Source: Calothrix sp. MO_192.B10
GTDB lineage: Bacteria; Cyanobacteriota; Cyanobacteriia; Cyanobacteriales; Nostocaceae
Length of the DNA stretch: 52,063 nucleotides
Direction of reading: 5' to 3'
Assembly: GCA_030065055.1 (NCBI GenBank)
Contig: JASJDS010000058.1
Location: 1-52,063 of the forward strand
Position numbers and translations under genes: made by a program. This document shows, in pieces, positions 28,643 to 39,124 of the stretch (position 1 is its first letter; every line of letters begins with the position of its first letter). The notes beneath the pieces were generated by a model, which saw only the letters and a list, made by a program, of their open reading frames with translations, ran no database searches and was not told the DNA's origin.

Positions 28643-29083
28643 TTATTTCGGCTTGACAACCAAAACTGAGCAATGGGCATCTTCCACCACTTGACTGCTC
28701 ACAGAGCCTTGGACAATACGCTTCATGCCAGTCAAGCCGCGACTACCAATCACAATCAAGTCGGCTTGGTAAATATTAGCAATACGAATAATTTCTTCAG
28801 CAGGATCACCTGTAACTAATTCCAGCTCGCTCTCAGTGGGTAACTGTTTTTGATAGGACTGTAATTGTTTTTCAATTTGTAAATAAGATACTTCTGCTGA
28901 TTTTGGGTGAGGGCGATCGGCAGGCAGTTCATTATCTGTATCTGGTGGTGGAAATACATGACAAAGTACTACCTTGCTTGCCTTTGGCAGAGCCAAGCTT
29001 TGCAAAGTTTGAATGACTCGCTCGGTAATCTCCGAACCATCTAGAGCTACCACAATAGTTTTGAGCACTGCTGTTGTCTCCAA
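28643..29083 (-). CDS. Universal stress protein (UspA family)
   Basis: 146 aa single Usp domain. It begins with the beta strand LKTIVVALDGSEITERVI and ends with the ATP-binding motif GSRGLTGMKRIVQGSVS (G-2X-G-9X-G-S) and the final strand CSVLVVKP. So an ATP-binding Usp, a cytoplasmic dimer. The usual length is 140-150. Isolated; downstream of hisD on the same strand but with a 163-bp gap. Confidence 0.9.
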   Translation of the reverse strand: METTAVLKTIVVALDGSEITERVIQTLQSLALPKASKVVLCHVFPPPDTDNELPADRPHPKSAEVSYLQIEKQLQSYQKQLPTESELELVTGDPAEEIIRIANIYQADLIVIGSRGLTGMKRIVQGSVSSQVVEDAHCSVLVVKPK

Positions 29084-29246
29084 AAAAGTAGACCCCCTAC
29101 ATCAGTATCAGGTGAAAATAATTGGTGGCTACAACAACCATGTCCCAAATAGAACCTTAAGTTTGTATAGCCCTAAAGTTTCAGTTTGCAGCCATAAACT
29201 GAATTTTGTCAAAAATCTATGAAAAAAATTAAGAATTTAGCATTAT

Positions 29247-30545
29247 TTAATCTATTTCTAATCGGCGCTTTACAGCATCGCTGTGGGAAGATAATCCTTC
29301 TGTCTGAGCAAGTGTATCAATTGTATCTACCACTTTGGTCAGTGCATGGTGGGAGTATTGAATAATACTGGAGTGTTTGAGAAATGTCTCTACACCCAAT
29401 GGAGAAGCATAACGACAATTCCCAGATGTGGGTAGGGTATGGCTGGGACCAGCTACATAATCTCCTACGGCTTCTGGTGTGGCATGACCAATAAATATGG
29501 CTCCGGCATGGCGAATTAATGGCAGCAATGCCCAAGGGTCTTCTACTTGTAATTGTAGGTGTTTGGGAGCGAATTCATTCGCCAAGGAGGCGGCGGTTGC
29601 GGTGGATTCCACGATGGCAATTAATCCATAGTGAGCAATGGCTTTTTCAGTCAGCAAACCCTTGGGATGGCTGACTAACTGTCTTGCTACTGACAGTTGG
29701 ACTTCCTTTGCCAAATTCCCATCCGTCGTCAATAAAATTGCCGCCGCCATCGGGTCTTTTTCTGCCTGTGCGATTAAGTCGGTTGCCACATGGAGGGGGT
29801 TGGCTGTTTCATCGGCAATAATTATTAATTCACCTGGTCCAGACAAGGAATCAACCCCTACCAGACCATAAACTAATTTTTTCGCCAATGTTACGTAAAT
29901 ATTCCCCGGTCCAGCAATCAAATTTACCTTGGGAATTGTCTGAGTCCCATAGGCCAAGGCAGCGATCGCCTGGGCTCCACCAACTCGATAAATTTCTTGT
30001 ATACCAGCTTCTTGGGCTGCTACTAGCACTGCCGGATGAATTGCCTTTCCTACTCCTGGTGGTGTAACCATTACTACTTGTGGTACCCCAGCAACCTTAG
30101 CCGGAATTGCATTCATTAACACCGTACTCGGATAAGTACGGCGACCGCCAGGTATGTATAATCCAGCCCTATCTACAGGGGTATAGCGTTTGCCTAACAC
30201 CACATCATCGTCTCCAAAATTTACCCAACTTTTGGGAATCCGTTGGCGATGAAAGGCTTCGATTTGGCTACCAGCTAACCTAATTGCACTCAACAGTTCT
30301 GGGGATATCTGTTGATAAGCTGCATCTAATTCTGAAGCCGTAACCCGTAGTTCTTCTACACTTAAAGTCTGGTTGTCAAATTCTGCCGTATAGTGCAACA
30401 CGGCTTTATCACCTTGGCGTTTTACCGCTTGTAACACCTCTCGAACTGTGGCTTCTTTATGAAACACTAGTTCATCATTGGTGCGTGAGCAGATCCGCTG
30501 TAGCTCTGCTTTAAATTCTGCCTGCTGATTAATGATTCGCAGCAT
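29247..30545 (-). CDS. hisD: Histidinol dehydrogenase
   Basis: 432 aa NAD-dependent enzyme oxidising L-histidinol to L-histidine in two steps with zinc. Family segments are YTPVDRAGLYIPGGRRTYPSTVLMNAIPAKVAGV, AGPGNIYVTLAKKLVYG (with the zinc region GPGE), and EDPMAAAILLTTD-type segments (EKDPMAAAIL). The active-site region FAPKHLQLQ is seen near the C-terminus. Alone, as is usual for scattered his genes in cyanobacteria. Start ATG at 30545. Confidence 0.95.
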   Translation of the reverse strand: MLRIINQQAEFKAELQRICSRTNDELVFHKEATVREVLQAVKRQGDKAVLHYTAEFDNQTLSVEELRVTASELDAAYQQISPELLSAIRLAGSQIEAFHRQRIPKSWVNFGDDDVVLGKRYTPVDRAGLYIPGGRRTYPSTVLMNAIPAKVAGVPQVVMVTPPGVGKAIHPAVLVAAQEAGIQEIYRVGGAQAIAALAYGTQTIPKVNLIAGPGNIYVTLAKKLVYGLVGVDSLSGPGELIIIADETANPLHVATDLIAQAEKDPMAAAILLTTDGNLAKEVQLSVARQLVSHPKGLLTEKAIAHYGLIAIVESTATAASLANEFAPKHLQLQVEDPWALLPLIRHAGAIFIGHATPEAVGDYVAGPSHTLPTSGNCRYASPLGVETFLKHSSIIQYSHHALTKVVDTIDTLAQTEGLSSHSDAVKRRLEID

Positions 30546-31748
30546 GGAGTAAGGACAATGCCAACTTTAGAAAACTCTTAGTACGAGGATCAGTCTTGCT
30601 TCTTTGCCTCAGTGGGCTTAGTAGCGAACTCTAACCCTCTTCTCTAGCTTAACTTGGATTTTTTTGATACTTTCATTACTTTCACCGAAGATAATTTAAA
30701 GGAGATGATTGACGAAAATTCCAATCCTATTTCTTGAAGTCTCAAGGTATTCAAGGCAACTCTTAACTCTTAATAGGGAACACCGGATAACTGTGGAGGG
30801 GAATTGAATCTACCACCAACCTATACCGCCAAGTGACGGAGGACTCAAACCCACGCCCTCGCCAGAGGAAAACATGAGGCAACCAATCCAGCCCTAGGAC
30901 AAAAATCTTCACTGTTGCCTGTTGCTTGTTGCCTGTTCCCTCTCCCGTTGGCGCAGCCGCCCGCTCAAGAGCCGCTCAAGGGCTAGGGAGTTGAGTTCTG
31001 TTCTTAAAATATTAATCTGGGAGGTTCCGCATCCCTGTTAATCAGCTACCGTGTATCAGCTACTCACCACTAATTTGCTAGTGGCAATCATAATTTGATT
31101 TTATTTTCTTAAGTAATTAATTCTAGCGCATTTAATCAATTATTTCTACAACATAACCATAATTTTTTGTGCTTTCGATTACATTCATTTGTTGATTTTT
31201 TGATTTAGGAGCTAAATTTTTTCAAAATTAATTTAATATCCTAATATTTAACCTATTTGAGATCAAGAATCGCAGCAGCGAATATTACTTCCGCCCATCA
31301 TGGTTATCCTTAGATTTTGAATTTTGGATTGGTAACTGAGCTTGTCGAAGTTTGGATTGATGAGCGACCCCGCGACGACAGTCGCTCTGGGTAGCGCGAG
31401 TCGTGACCCCATGTCATTTGCCCGGAGGCTTGAAATAATCATAGAACCCTTTGTTTTTCTCTACGGATAAATCCGGGGGCTTGTATCCAGCCTATTTTCC
31501 GGTCAAAAATATAGTCCGGCTGATGCGTCAATCAAATAAACATTGATTCATCAATAAACAGCTTAATTTCAACTTTTGGCAACTTCTAGCTTTCTACCTG
31601 AGTATTTTTTACCCCTGTTGAAAATAAATGATTCTTTATGTCCTGATTTTTTTGACAGTAAAAACCTCAGCCTGATCGATCTCGGTGATGAATGCCACTT
31701 CAGAAAAAACTGACAAATTATTTAATTTAAACTAAATTACATAAAAGT
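30546..31748. other. Long gap hisD to str operon
   Basis: No gene recognised over 1.2 kb. At 31362-31397 lies a dispersed repeat with an inverted copy at 41884-41932. Around 30780-30890 the minus strand shows GGGTTTGAGTCC-like pieces that resemble a tRNA T arm, but no cloverleaf forms. The rest is AT-rich. Confidence 0.5.
31362..31408. repeat. Dispersed palindromic repeat, copy 1
   Basis: GAGCGACCCCGCGACGA...CAGTCGCTCTGGGTAGCGC. GAGCGAC pairs with GTCGCTC. It matches, in opposite orientation and with a 3-nt indel, 41884-41932. Confidence 0.8.
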
Positions 31749-31778
31749 TTGACAAAAAAATCTCAAAAGCGATATAAT
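31749..31778 (+). promoter_or_regulatory. Near-consensus promoter of the str operon
   Basis: TTGACA (31749-31754), 18-bp spacer, TATAAT (31773-31778): both boxes are perfect sigma-70-type. Transcription would start about 40 bases before the rpsL ATG. This is the strongest promoter in the window, as expected for a ribosomal protein operon. Confidence 0.8.
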
Positions 31779-31826
31779 AACGATTTGTTAAAACTTATGC
31801 ATAAGCCACTTTACGTGCTGTAACTC

Positions 31827-32198
31827 ATGCCAACAATACAGCAACTAATACGAAACGAACGCGAAAAAGCACGTCAGAAAACCAAATCCCCGGCTCTGAA
31901 ACAGTGCCCTCAACGTCGGGGGGTATGTACCAGAGTTTACACAACTACCCCGAAAAAGCCGAATTCCGCACTCCGCAAAGTAGCGAGGGTGAGATTGACC
32001 TCCGGATTTGAAGTTACTGCTTATATTCCAGGAATAGGTCATAACTTACAAGAACACTCCGTTGTCATGATTCGTGGCGGTAGGGTTAAAGATTTACCAG
32101 GGGTTAGATACCACATCATCCGTGGAACTTTGGACACCGCTGGGGTCAAAGATCGTAAGCAAGGTCGTTCCAAGTATGGAACTAAGCGTCCTAAATAG
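31827..32198 (+). CDS. rpsL: 30S ribosomal protein S12
   Basis: 123 aa; [56 protein letters not shown] is the conserved body. It contains the Lys of the streptomycin-response site (PKKPNS). Sits in the decoding centre of the small subunit. First gene of the str operon, behind the near-consensus promoter. Confidence 0.97.
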   Translation: MPTIQQLIRNEREKARQKTKSPALKQCPQRRGVCTRVYTTTPKKPNSALRKVARVRLTSGFEVTAYIPGIGHNLQEHSVVMIRGGRVKDLPGVRYHIIRGTLDTAGVKDRKQGRSKYGTKRPK

Positions 32199-32646
32199 CA
32201 GAACTAACGCCATTAATCGTGTTAGTTGGCTGTTTTCGCAATCACAGCGATCGTAGTTTTGACTGAAACAAGAATCCCCTGCGTTCTACGCATGGGGAGT
32301 GTCAATCAGGTGTAAGGATTAGCAACTAGTTGTCAATCTGTAAATAGCCTCCTAGGGTAGGACGAAAAATCAATTTCACAGCAGCTAACAGGTTGGTAAC
32401 AATCTAGTTAGCCTGTAAAAACATATTCAGCCTGCCAATCAAAAGTATGCAGGTAATTTTAGAATGCTGTAAGCGGCAGCAGTATTTTAATCTGCTTATT
32501 TAAGGTATATAATAATTGTCGCTCTATTCTTGCTTTTGCTGGGGACAGTACCTGACGCGCGGTCAGCATGGCTTGTAAGTTGGGATAACAAAACAGTCCT
32601 CACAGCAGAACGTAATCATCGCCAAATCCGAATTTAAGGTTGAAAT
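32199..32646 (+). promoter_or_regulatory. rpsL-rpsG spacer with hairpin and possible second promoter
   Basis: 448 bp, unusually long for this operon. Contains the stem AACTAAC/GTTAGTT (about 32202-32228), the IS200/IS605-like end at 32270-32305, and TATAAT at 32508-32513 with a poor -35 box. So rpsG may have its own promoter. Confidence 0.45.
32270..32305 (+). mobile_element. IS200/IS605-like right-end hairpin between rpsL and rpsG
   Basis: AGAATC (32271-32276) precedes a stem of CCCCTGCGT with ACGCATGGGG and then GAGTGTCAA. This is the terminal pattern of IS200/IS605 right ends, also seen at 22103-22137 and 49131-49163. No tnpB remnant is beside it. Confidence 0.45.
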
Positions 32647-33117
32647 ATGTCTCGTCGTGGTGTTATACAAAGGCGCCCAGTTCCTCCTGACTCAGTTTAT
32701 AACAGTCGTCTTGTCAGTATGATGATTCGGCGGATCATGCGTCATGGCAAAAAATCTCTGGCAGCCAGGATTGTTTATGATGCGATGAAAACTATTGAGG
32801 AGCGCACTGGTAGCGAAGCCTTAGAAACTTTTGAAAGAGCGGTGCGGAATGCAACACCTCTAGTAGAAGTTAAAGCTCGCCGTGTTGGTGGAGCAACCTA
32901 CCAAGTACCAATGGAAGTACGTTCTGAAAGAGGTACAACCCTTGCATTACGTTGGTTAGTACAATTTTCTCGGCAACGTTCAGGGCGAACAATGGCGGGC
33001 AAACTAGCAAATGAATTAATGGATGCTGCCAATGAAACCGGGAATGCGATTCGCAAGCGCGAAGAAACTCACCGGATGGCAGAAGCAAACAAGGCCTTTG
33101 CACACTATCGTTACTAA
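32647..33117 (+). CDS. rpsG: 30S ribosomal protein S7
   Basis: 156 aa; [28 protein letters not shown] at the N-terminus and [45 protein letters not shown] at the end are typical. A primary binder of the 16S 3' major domain that nucleates assembly of the subunit head. Followed by fusA after 134 bp. Confidence 0.97.
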   Translation: MSRRGVIQRRPVPPDSVYNSRLVSMMIRRIMRHGKKSLAARIVYDAMKTIEERTGSEALETFERAVRNATPLVEVKARRVGGATYQVPMEVRSERGTTLALRWLVQFSRQRSGRTMAGKLANELMDAANETGNAIRKREETHRMAEANKAFAHYRY

Positions 33118-33251
33118 GTCAAGCAGCGATGTATCGCAGTTTCCTAAGCGATATATCTTGTGTATTTACAAACATTTTTCCAAATAAGGATAGAATCTTA
33201 ACAAAGCGTAATATACGAGATATCATGAGGCAAAAACTATAGGAGGCAGCC

Positions 33252-35330
33252 GTGGCACGTACTCACCCGCTAGAGAAGGTACGCAATATAGGGATTGCGG
33301 CGCATATAGATGCGGGCAAAACAACGACAACAGAGAGAATACTGTTCTACTCTGGCATAATTCATAAAATTGGTGAAGTCCACGAAGGAACCGCTGTCAC
33401 CGACTGGATGGATCAGGAGCGGGAAAGGGGAATTACCATCACTGCTGCTGCCATTAGCACCAGTTGGAAAGGTCATCAAATAAATATTATTGATACTCCT
33501 GGTCACGTTGATTTCACCATTGAAGTCGAACGTTCCATGCGGGTGCTGGACGGTGTAATCACAGTTTTATGCTCAGTGGGTGGCGTACAGCCACAGACAG
33601 AGACAGTATGGCGGCAAGCAGATCGCTATCAGGTGCCACGTATAGTCTTTGTCAACAAGATGGATCGTACTGGTGCTAATTTTTATAAAGTATTGGAACA
33701 GGTACGCGATCGCTTGCGGACTAATGCTGTCGCGATTCAATTGCCGATTGGTAGTGAGAACGAATTTCGGGGAATTGTGGATTTGGTGAAGATGCGTGCT
33801 TACATGTACGCCAATGACCAAGGAACCGATATTCAAGAAACAGATATCCCGGCGCAGATGCAGGAGGAGGTGGAAGAGTACCGCACCAAGTTAGTGGAAG
33901 CGGTATCTGAAACCGATGATGACCTGATGAATAAGTATTTCGAGGGTGAAGAGCTGACTGAAGCAGAAATTCGCACGGCTTTGCGTCAGGGGGTGCTAGC
34001 AGGGACTATTGTGCCCATGCTTTGCGGGTCTGCCTTCAAAAATAAAGGCGTACAATTATTGCTGGATGCGGTGGTGGATTATCTACCCGCACCAACTGAA
34101 GTGCCGCCAATTCAAGGTACCCTCCCCAATGGAGATACGGTAGCAAGACACGCTGATGATGAGGTGCCCTTATCAGCACTAGCGTTCAAGATTATGGCTG
34201 ACCCCTACGGTCGATTAACCTTCGTTCGGGTTTATTCTGGGGTATTGAAAAAAGGTAGTTACGTTTTCAATGCCACCAAAGATAAAAAAGAACGAATTGC
34301 CCGTTTGGTGGTAATGAAAGCAGATGAGCGCATAGATGTTGATGAGCTGCGTGCAGGTGATTTAGGAGCGGCTTTAGGATTAAAGGAAACCTTGACAGGT
34401 GATACCTTGTGTGATGAAGGTGAACCAGTAATTTTGGAATCCTTGTACATTCCTGAGCCTGTAATCTCGGTGGCGGTGGAACCCAAAACCAAGAATGACA
34501 TGGATAAGCTCTCCAAAGCTCTGCAAACTCTTTCGGAAGAAGACCCAACCTTCCGCGTCAGCGTCGATCCGGAAACTAATCAAACTGTAATTGCAGGGAT
34601 GGGTGAATTGCACCTAGAAATTCTGGTAGACAGAATGTTACGAGAATTTAAGGTGGAAGCTAACATTGGTGCGCCGCAAGTAGCTTACCGTGAAACAATT
34701 CGTAAATCTGTAACTAAGATTGAAGGTAAATTCATTCGTCAAAGCGGTGGTAAGGGTCAATATGGTCACGTTGTGGTGGACTTAGAACCAGGAGAACCCG
34801 GAAGCGGCTTTGAATTTATCTCTAAAATTGTTGGTGGTGCTGTACCGAAAGAGTACATCTCACCAGTGGAAGCAGGAATGAAAGAAACCTGCGAATCGGG
34901 TATTCTGGCCGGATATCCGCTCATTGATGTCAAAGCAACGTTGATCGATGGCTCTTATCATGATGTAGACTCTTCAGAAATGGCTTTCAAAATTGCCGGT
35001 TCTATGGCAATGAGGGAAGCAGCAATGAAGGCTTCGCCCGTCATTTTAGAGCCGATGATGAAAGTTGAGGTAGAAGTGCCGGAAAACTTTCTCGGTGATG
35101 TGATGGGTGACCTCAATTCCCGTCGCGGACAAATTGAGGGGATGGGCTCTGAGCAGGGACTTTCTCAAGTTACTGCTAAGGTACCATTGGCAGAGATGTT
35201 TGGCTATGCCACCGATATCCGGTCAAAGACCCAAGGTCGGGGAATCTTCTCAATGGAGTTTAGCAACTACGAAGAAGTGCCTCGCAACGTTGCTGAGGCA
35301 ATCATAGCTAAAAGCAAAGGGAACGCTTAA
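33252..35330 (+). CDS. fusA: Elongation factor G
   Basis: 692 aa GTPase that drives translocation. Start is GTG at 33252 with AGGAGG 5 bases upstream. The P-loop [14 protein letters not shown], the switch-2 [21 protein letters not shown] and the five-domain body follow. The domain IV loop region HVVVDLEPG and the C-terminal [16 protein letters not shown] are complete. Followed after 25 bp by tuf, in the same transcript. Confidence 0.97.
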   Translation: MARTHPLEKVRNIGIAAHIDAGKTTTTERILFYSGIIHKIGEVHEGTAVTDWMDQERERGITITAAAISTSWKGHQINIIDTPGHVDFTIEVERSMRVLDGVITVLCSVGGVQPQTETVWRQADRYQVPRIVFVNKMDRTGANFYKVLEQVRDRLRTNAVAIQLPIGSENEFRGIVDLVKMRAYMYANDQGTDIQETDIPAQMQEEVEEYRTKLVEAVSETDDDLMNKYFEGEELTEAEIRTALRQGVLAGTIVPMLCGSAFKNKGVQLLLDAVVDYLPAPTEVPPIQGTLPNGDTVARHADDEVPLSALAFKIMADPYGRLTFVRVYSGVLKKGSYVFNATKDKKERIARLVVMKADERIDVDELRAGDLGAALGLKETLTGDTLCDEGEPVILESLYIPEPVISVAVEPKTKNDMDKLSKALQTLSEEDPTFRVSVDPETNQTVIAGMGELHLEILVDRMLREFKVEANIGAPQVAYRETIRKSVTKIEGKFIRQSGGKGQYGHVVVDLEPGEPGSGFEFISKIVGGAVPKEYISPVEAGMKETCESGILAGYPLIDVKATLIDGSYHDVDSSEMAFKIAGSMAMREAAMKASPVILEPMMKVEVEVPENFLGDVMGDLNSRRGQIEGMGSEQGLSQVTAKVPLAEMFGYATDIRSKTQGRGIFSMEFSNYEEVPRNVAEAIIAKSKGNA

Positions 35331-35355
35331 TTAGAAAAAAAGGAAATCACCATTC

Positions 35356-36585
35356 ATGGCACGCGCAAAGTTTGAAAGGACTAAACCCCACGTTAATATC
35401 GGTACTATCGGTCACGTTGACCACGGTAAAACCACGTTAACAGCAGCTATTACCATGACCTTGTCGGCTCTAGGTCAGGCTCAGGCAAAGGCTTACGATC
35501 AAATTGATAATGCTCCTGAGGAAAAGGCACGGGGTATTACAATTAATACAGCTCACGTAGAATACGAAACTGAAAATCGTCACTACGCCCACGTAGATTG
35601 CCCTGGGCACGCTGACTATGTGAAGAATATGATCACTGGTGCGGCGCAGATGGATGGAGCAATCCTGGTAGTTTCTGCTGCTGATGGTCCCATGCCCCAA
35701 ACTCGGGAACACATCCTGTTGGCACGCCAGGTAGGTGTACCTAACCTAGTGGTCTTCTTGAATAAAGAAGATATGGTGGATGACGAAGAACTACTAGAAT
35801 TGGTGGAATTAGAAGTTAGAGAATTACTTTCTGACTATCAGTTCGCTGGAGATGATATTCCCATTGTCTCCGGTTCTGGTTTGCAAGCACTGGATCACAT
35901 GACAGCCAATCCCAAAACCCAGCGTGGTGAGAATAAATGGGTAGATAAAATCTATGACCTGATGGATAATGTGGATTCCTACATTCCCACCCCTGAGCGT
36001 GATGTGGATAAGCCCTTCTTAATGGCGGTAGAGGATGTATTCTCCATCACCGGTCGTGGAACCGTAGCCACCGGTAGAATTGAGCGTGGTAAGGTGAAAA
36101 TTGGTGATGTTGTTGAGTTGGTGGGTATTAGAGAAACTCGCAACACTACTGTTACAGGGATCGAGATGTTTAAGAAGAGTCTCGAAGAAGGTATGGCTGG
36201 GGATAACGCAGGTTTACTACTGCGTGGTATGCAGAAAACTGATATTGAACGGGGTATGGTACTTGCCAAACCTGGTTCTATTACCCCCCACACTAAATTT
36301 GAAGGCGAAGTTTACGTATTAACAGACAAAGAAGGTGGTCGTAAGACTCCATTCTTCTCTGGCTATCGCCCCCAGTTCTATGTAAGGACAACAGATGTAA
36401 CTGGAACCATTGAGAGTTTCACTGCTGATGATGGTAGTGCAGCGGAAATGGTAATGCCTGGAGACAGGATTAAGATGACTGTGGAATTAATTAATCCCAT
36501 CGCCATTGAACAAGGAATGCGTTTTGCGATCCGTGAAGGTGGTCGTACCATTGGTGCTGGCGTGGTTTCCAAAATCGTTAAGTAA
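35356..36585 (+). CDS. tuf: Elongation factor Tu
   Basis: 409 aa, carrier of aminoacyl-tRNA as the GTP-bound ternary complex. The G motifs [10 protein letters not shown] (19-28), [13 protein letters not shown] and NKEDM are present, then the two beta-barrel domains to the end VVSKIVK. Ribosome site AAAAAGGAAATC. A terminator hairpin follows about 25 bases after the stop, so rpsJ downstream needs read-through or its own promoter. Confidence 0.97.
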   Translation: MARAKFERTKPHVNIGTIGHVDHGKTTLTAAITMTLSALGQAQAKAYDQIDNAPEEKARGITINTAHVEYETENRHYAHVDCPGHADYVKNMITGAAQMDGAILVVSAADGPMPQTREHILLARQVGVPNLVVFLNKEDMVDDEELLELVELEVRELLSDYQFAGDDIPIVSGSGLQALDHMTANPKTQRGENKWVDKIYDLMDNVDSYIPTPERDVDKPFLMAVEDVFSITGRGTVATGRIERGKVKIGDVVELVGIRETRNTTVTGIEMFKKSLEEGMAGDNAGLLLRGMQKTDIERGMVLAKPGSITPHTKFEGEVYVLTDKEGGRKTPFFSGYRPQFYVRTTDVTGTIESFTADDGSAAEMVMPGDRIKMTVELINPIAIEQGMRFAIREGGRTIGAGVVSKIVK

Positions 36586-36608
36586 CATCTTGTACTTCAA
36601 TTAGTTAG

Positions 36609-36642
36609 GGAGCAGAGATGATATACTTCCTCTCTGCTCTTT
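36609..36642 (+). terminator. Intrinsic terminator after tuf
   Basis: GAGCAGAG pairs with CTCTGCTC with a 14-base loop, followed by a T-run. Clear rho-independent terminator. Confidence 0.85.
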
Positions 36643-36836
36643 TTACGTCACCGTAATTTTTTTGGATGGGGAATTGACATCCCATAAACCTGTTGGCAAT
36701 TCCTGTAAGAACAATCCAAAATCTGTCTTGGAAAGTTTGCACGGGCGGGGAGCTCGCGTAGCGTATCCGCAGGATTCACCCCCACACCACAACTTTCCGC
36801 AAAATCTCAAATTATTCAGAACCAGGAAAATTTAAC

Positions 36837-37154
36837 ATGGCAACTCTGCAGCAGCAAAAGATTAGAATTCGCTTACAAGCTTTTGACCGTCGTTTATTAG
36901 ATACATCTTGCGAGAAGATTGTAGATACAGCGAACCGCACTAACGCTACAGCAATTGGTCCGATTCCTTTGCCTACAAAACGCCGCATCTACTGCGTATT
37001 GCGATCGCCCCACGTTGATAAAGATTCTCGAGAACACTTTGAAACCCGTACCCATCGCCGCATTATTGATATTTACCAGCCTTCTTCTAAGACTATTGAT
37101 GCTCTGATGAAACTAGATTTACCTTCAGGTGTGGATATTGAAGTAAAGCTGTAA
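36837..37154 (+). CDS. rpsJ: 30S ribosomal protein S10
   Basis: 105 aa; [21 protein letters not shown] and the loop [35 protein letters not shown] are complete. In cyanobacteria rpsJ follows tuf, as here. Also known as NusE, which joins the NusA antitermination complex. The spacer of 250 bp and the terminator imply separate control. Confidence 0.97.
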   Translation: MATLQQQKIRIRLQAFDRRLLDTSCEKIVDTANRTNATAIGPIPLPTKRRIYCVLRSPHVDKDSREHFETRTHRRIIDIYQPSSKTIDALMKLDLPSGVDIEVKL

Positions 37155-37191
37155 TTAAATCATTCAATTACTTGGTTGTATCTTTTACTTT

Positions 37192-37222
37192 TGCCCTAGA
37201 GAAGATTTCTCAGGGCTTTTTA
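37192..37222 (+). terminator. Intrinsic terminator after rpsJ
   Basis: GCCCTAGAGAA pairs with TTCTCAGGGC and is followed by TTTTTATTT. Typical rho-independent terminator. Confidence 0.85.
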
Positions 37223-37320
37223 TTTAGTGAGAAAATCAAAGATGCTAAAATATATTAAAAGTACGGGAAAAGCATAGAGCGCGAAACTTTTATTAAGATT
37301 CAATCTATACCAAAGTAACA

Positions 37321-37971
37321 ATGACACCATCCCCCAAAATTGCTGTTTGCGAGCTGCCTCTGTTCCCGTTGCCAGAAGTAGTTCTTTTTCCCAATAGACC
37401 ACTACCACTGCATATCTTTGAGTTCCGTTACCGGATCATGATGAATACGGTTTTGTCAAGCGATCGCAGGTTTGGAGTGTTAATGGTCGATCCGGTGCAA
37501 GGTACAATCGCTAATATTGGTTGCTGTGCGGAAATTGTTGAATACCAAAGGTTACCAGACGACCGGATGAAGATGTTGACTATAGGACAGCAAAGGTTTC
37601 GACTACTAGAGTATGTCAGGGAAAAGCCCTATCGAGTCGGCTTGGTAGAATGGATAGAAGACGAGCCTCCCAAAGAAGACTTACGTCCGATGGCAGCTGC
37701 AGTAGAACAATTATTGCGGGATGTGGTACGTCTGTCAGGAAAATTAACCGAGCAAAATATCGATCTACCAGAGGATTTACCCGATTTACCGCTAGAGCTG
37801 TCTTACTGGATAGCCAGTAACCTGTATGGAGCCACTACGGAGCAGCAAGCATTGTTAGAAATGCAAGATACAGCTACTCGCCTACAACGGGAAGCAGAAA
37901 TTTTGACTTCCACTCGCAACCATTTAGCAGCTCGCACTGTGATCAAAGATACCTTCGACCAAAAACTGTAA
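37321..37971 (+). CDS. Lon N-terminal (substrate-binding) domain protein
   Basis: 216 aa. The pattern ELPLFPLPEVVLFPNRPLPLHIFEFRYRIMM and IGQQRFRLLEYV matches the LON_substr_bdg (PUA-like) domain found alone in cyanobacteria and plants, without the AAA or Ser-Lys protease parts. It probably binds substrates or modifies protease activity in trans; direct proof is not visible. It follows rpsJ after a terminator, a position conserved in cyanobacteria as I recall. Confidence 0.85.
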   Translation: MTPSPKIAVCELPLFPLPEVVLFPNRPLPLHIFEFRYRIMMNTVLSSDRRFGVLMVDPVQGTIANIGCCAEIVEYQRLPDDRMKMLTIGQQRFRLLEYVREKPYRVGLVEWIEDEPPKEDLRPMAAAVEQLLRDVVRLSGKLTEQNIDLPEDLPDLPLELSYWIASNLYGATTEQQALLEMQDTATRLQREAEILTSTRNHLAARTVIKDTFDQKL

Positions 37972-38035
37972 TAGTGGCGATCGCTCAATTAATTATTGGT
38001 AATAGTTAGGGTTTATACCCAAGACCATACCTGTC

Positions 38036-38908
38036 TCACAAGCTTTTGATGGGCATTACATTATAACTACCAAACAGCTTCATTACTTCTGTGTGGGTGC
38101 TTAATTCTACCAGAGCCGAATTCATTGGTGCAGAAGCAGAGTCTGCTTCCAAGTCAATAAAAAACAAGTACTCACCCAGCGATCGCTTAGTGGGACGGGA
38201 TTCAATTCTGCTAAGGTTTATACCAAGATTAGCAAATACTTGTAGTGGTTTTACTAGGGCACCAGGAACATTGGCAGGGACACTGAAAGCCAAAGATGTA
38301 TGACTAGCAGGGTGTTTCAATGTTTCATGGGCATTGCTTTGATGATTCTGACTAACTACCCAAAAACGAGTACAGTTCTCTGGATAGTCATTAATTCCTA
38401 TATATAGGATTGGTAGATTGTGTAGCTGTGCGGCTCGTTGGGAAGAAATAGCTGCTAGTGTAGCATTGTTTTTTAGTAGTTCCAGTGCTTCTGTGGTGGA
38501 ATTCGAGGGGATTAGTTGTGCTGTGGGTAAGAAACCCTCTAACCATTTTTGACATTGTGCCAAAGCTTGAGGATGGGAATAAACAGTTTTGATGTCCTCT
38601 AAGTTAGCAGCACAAGAAATTAATGTGTGAGTAATGGGCATAACTAAAGCTAACTGAATACGTAAATTATCCAGTTGCCATAGAGTATCAAGGGTAACAG
38701 TCACGCTCCCTTCAATAGAATTTTCTACTGGTACAACTGCCAAACATACCTGCCCTCCAGCAACTGCACGCAAGGTTTGGGCAATAGTAGAATGAGGACA
38801 TAACAAAGCATTTTCCCCGGTAACTTGAGTTAGCCAATTACTGTAGGTAATGGCAGCTTGTTCTGCATAAGTACCAGGAGGACCTAAATGAGCAATTGAT
38901 ATAGTCAT
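38036..38908 (-). CDS. pheA: Prephenate dehydratase
   Basis: 290 aa; converts prephenate to phenylpyruvate for phenylalanine synthesis. The catalytic domain runs from IAHLGPPGTYAEQAA to the TRF motif ENCTRFWVVSQ; the ACT regulatory domain (about 205-285) has the phenylalanine-binding pattern ESRPTKRSLGEYLFFIDLE. A monofunctional enzyme with no chorismate mutase domain. Preceded by a heptamer repeat. Confidence 0.95.
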   Translation of the reverse strand: MTISIAHLGPPGTYAEQAAITYSNWLTQVTGENALLCPHSTIAQTLRAVAGGQVCLAVVPVENSIEGSVTVTLDTLWQLDNLRIQLALVMPITHTLISCAANLEDIKTVYSHPQALAQCQKWLEGFLPTAQLIPSNSTTEALELLKNNATLAAISSQRAAQLHNLPILYIGINDYPENCTRFWVVSQNHQSNAHETLKHPASHTSLAFSVPANVPGALVKPLQVFANLGINLSRIESRPTKRSLGEYLFFIDLEADSASAPMNSALVELSTHTEVMKLFGSYNVMPIKSL

Positions 38909-38913
38909 ACAAC

Positions 38914-38945
38914 TTTAGATTTTAGATTTTAGATTTTAGATTTTG
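38914..38945. repeat. Heptamer tandem repeat (TTTTAGA)
   Basis: Four units six bases upstream of the pheA ATG on the minus strand; would be part of its leader. Confidence 0.85.
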
Positions 38946-39101
38946 CTTACTTACCTAACATGATTGGTGGCGAAAGCGATTTTTCTCCACTCTGAAACAA
39001 CAAGGCAGGAAGCAGGAGGATTTGACCAAAAAATAGACAGGATACAAGCCGTGTGGATTTATCTGTGGAGAAAAAAATTTTTTCCTTATCTCAAGCCCTG
39101 G

Positions 39102-39124
39102 TATTACTTATTACTTATTACTTC
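39102..39124. repeat. Heptamer tandem repeat (TTACTTA) over a stop codon
   Basis: About three units containing the TAA (39111-39113) of the glycosyltransferase gene. Confidence 0.8.

Noticed and set aside
30780-30900. tRNA-like GGGTTTGAGTCC piece on the minus strand
   Set aside because: The T stem mispairs and no acceptor, D or anticodon arm can be fitted.
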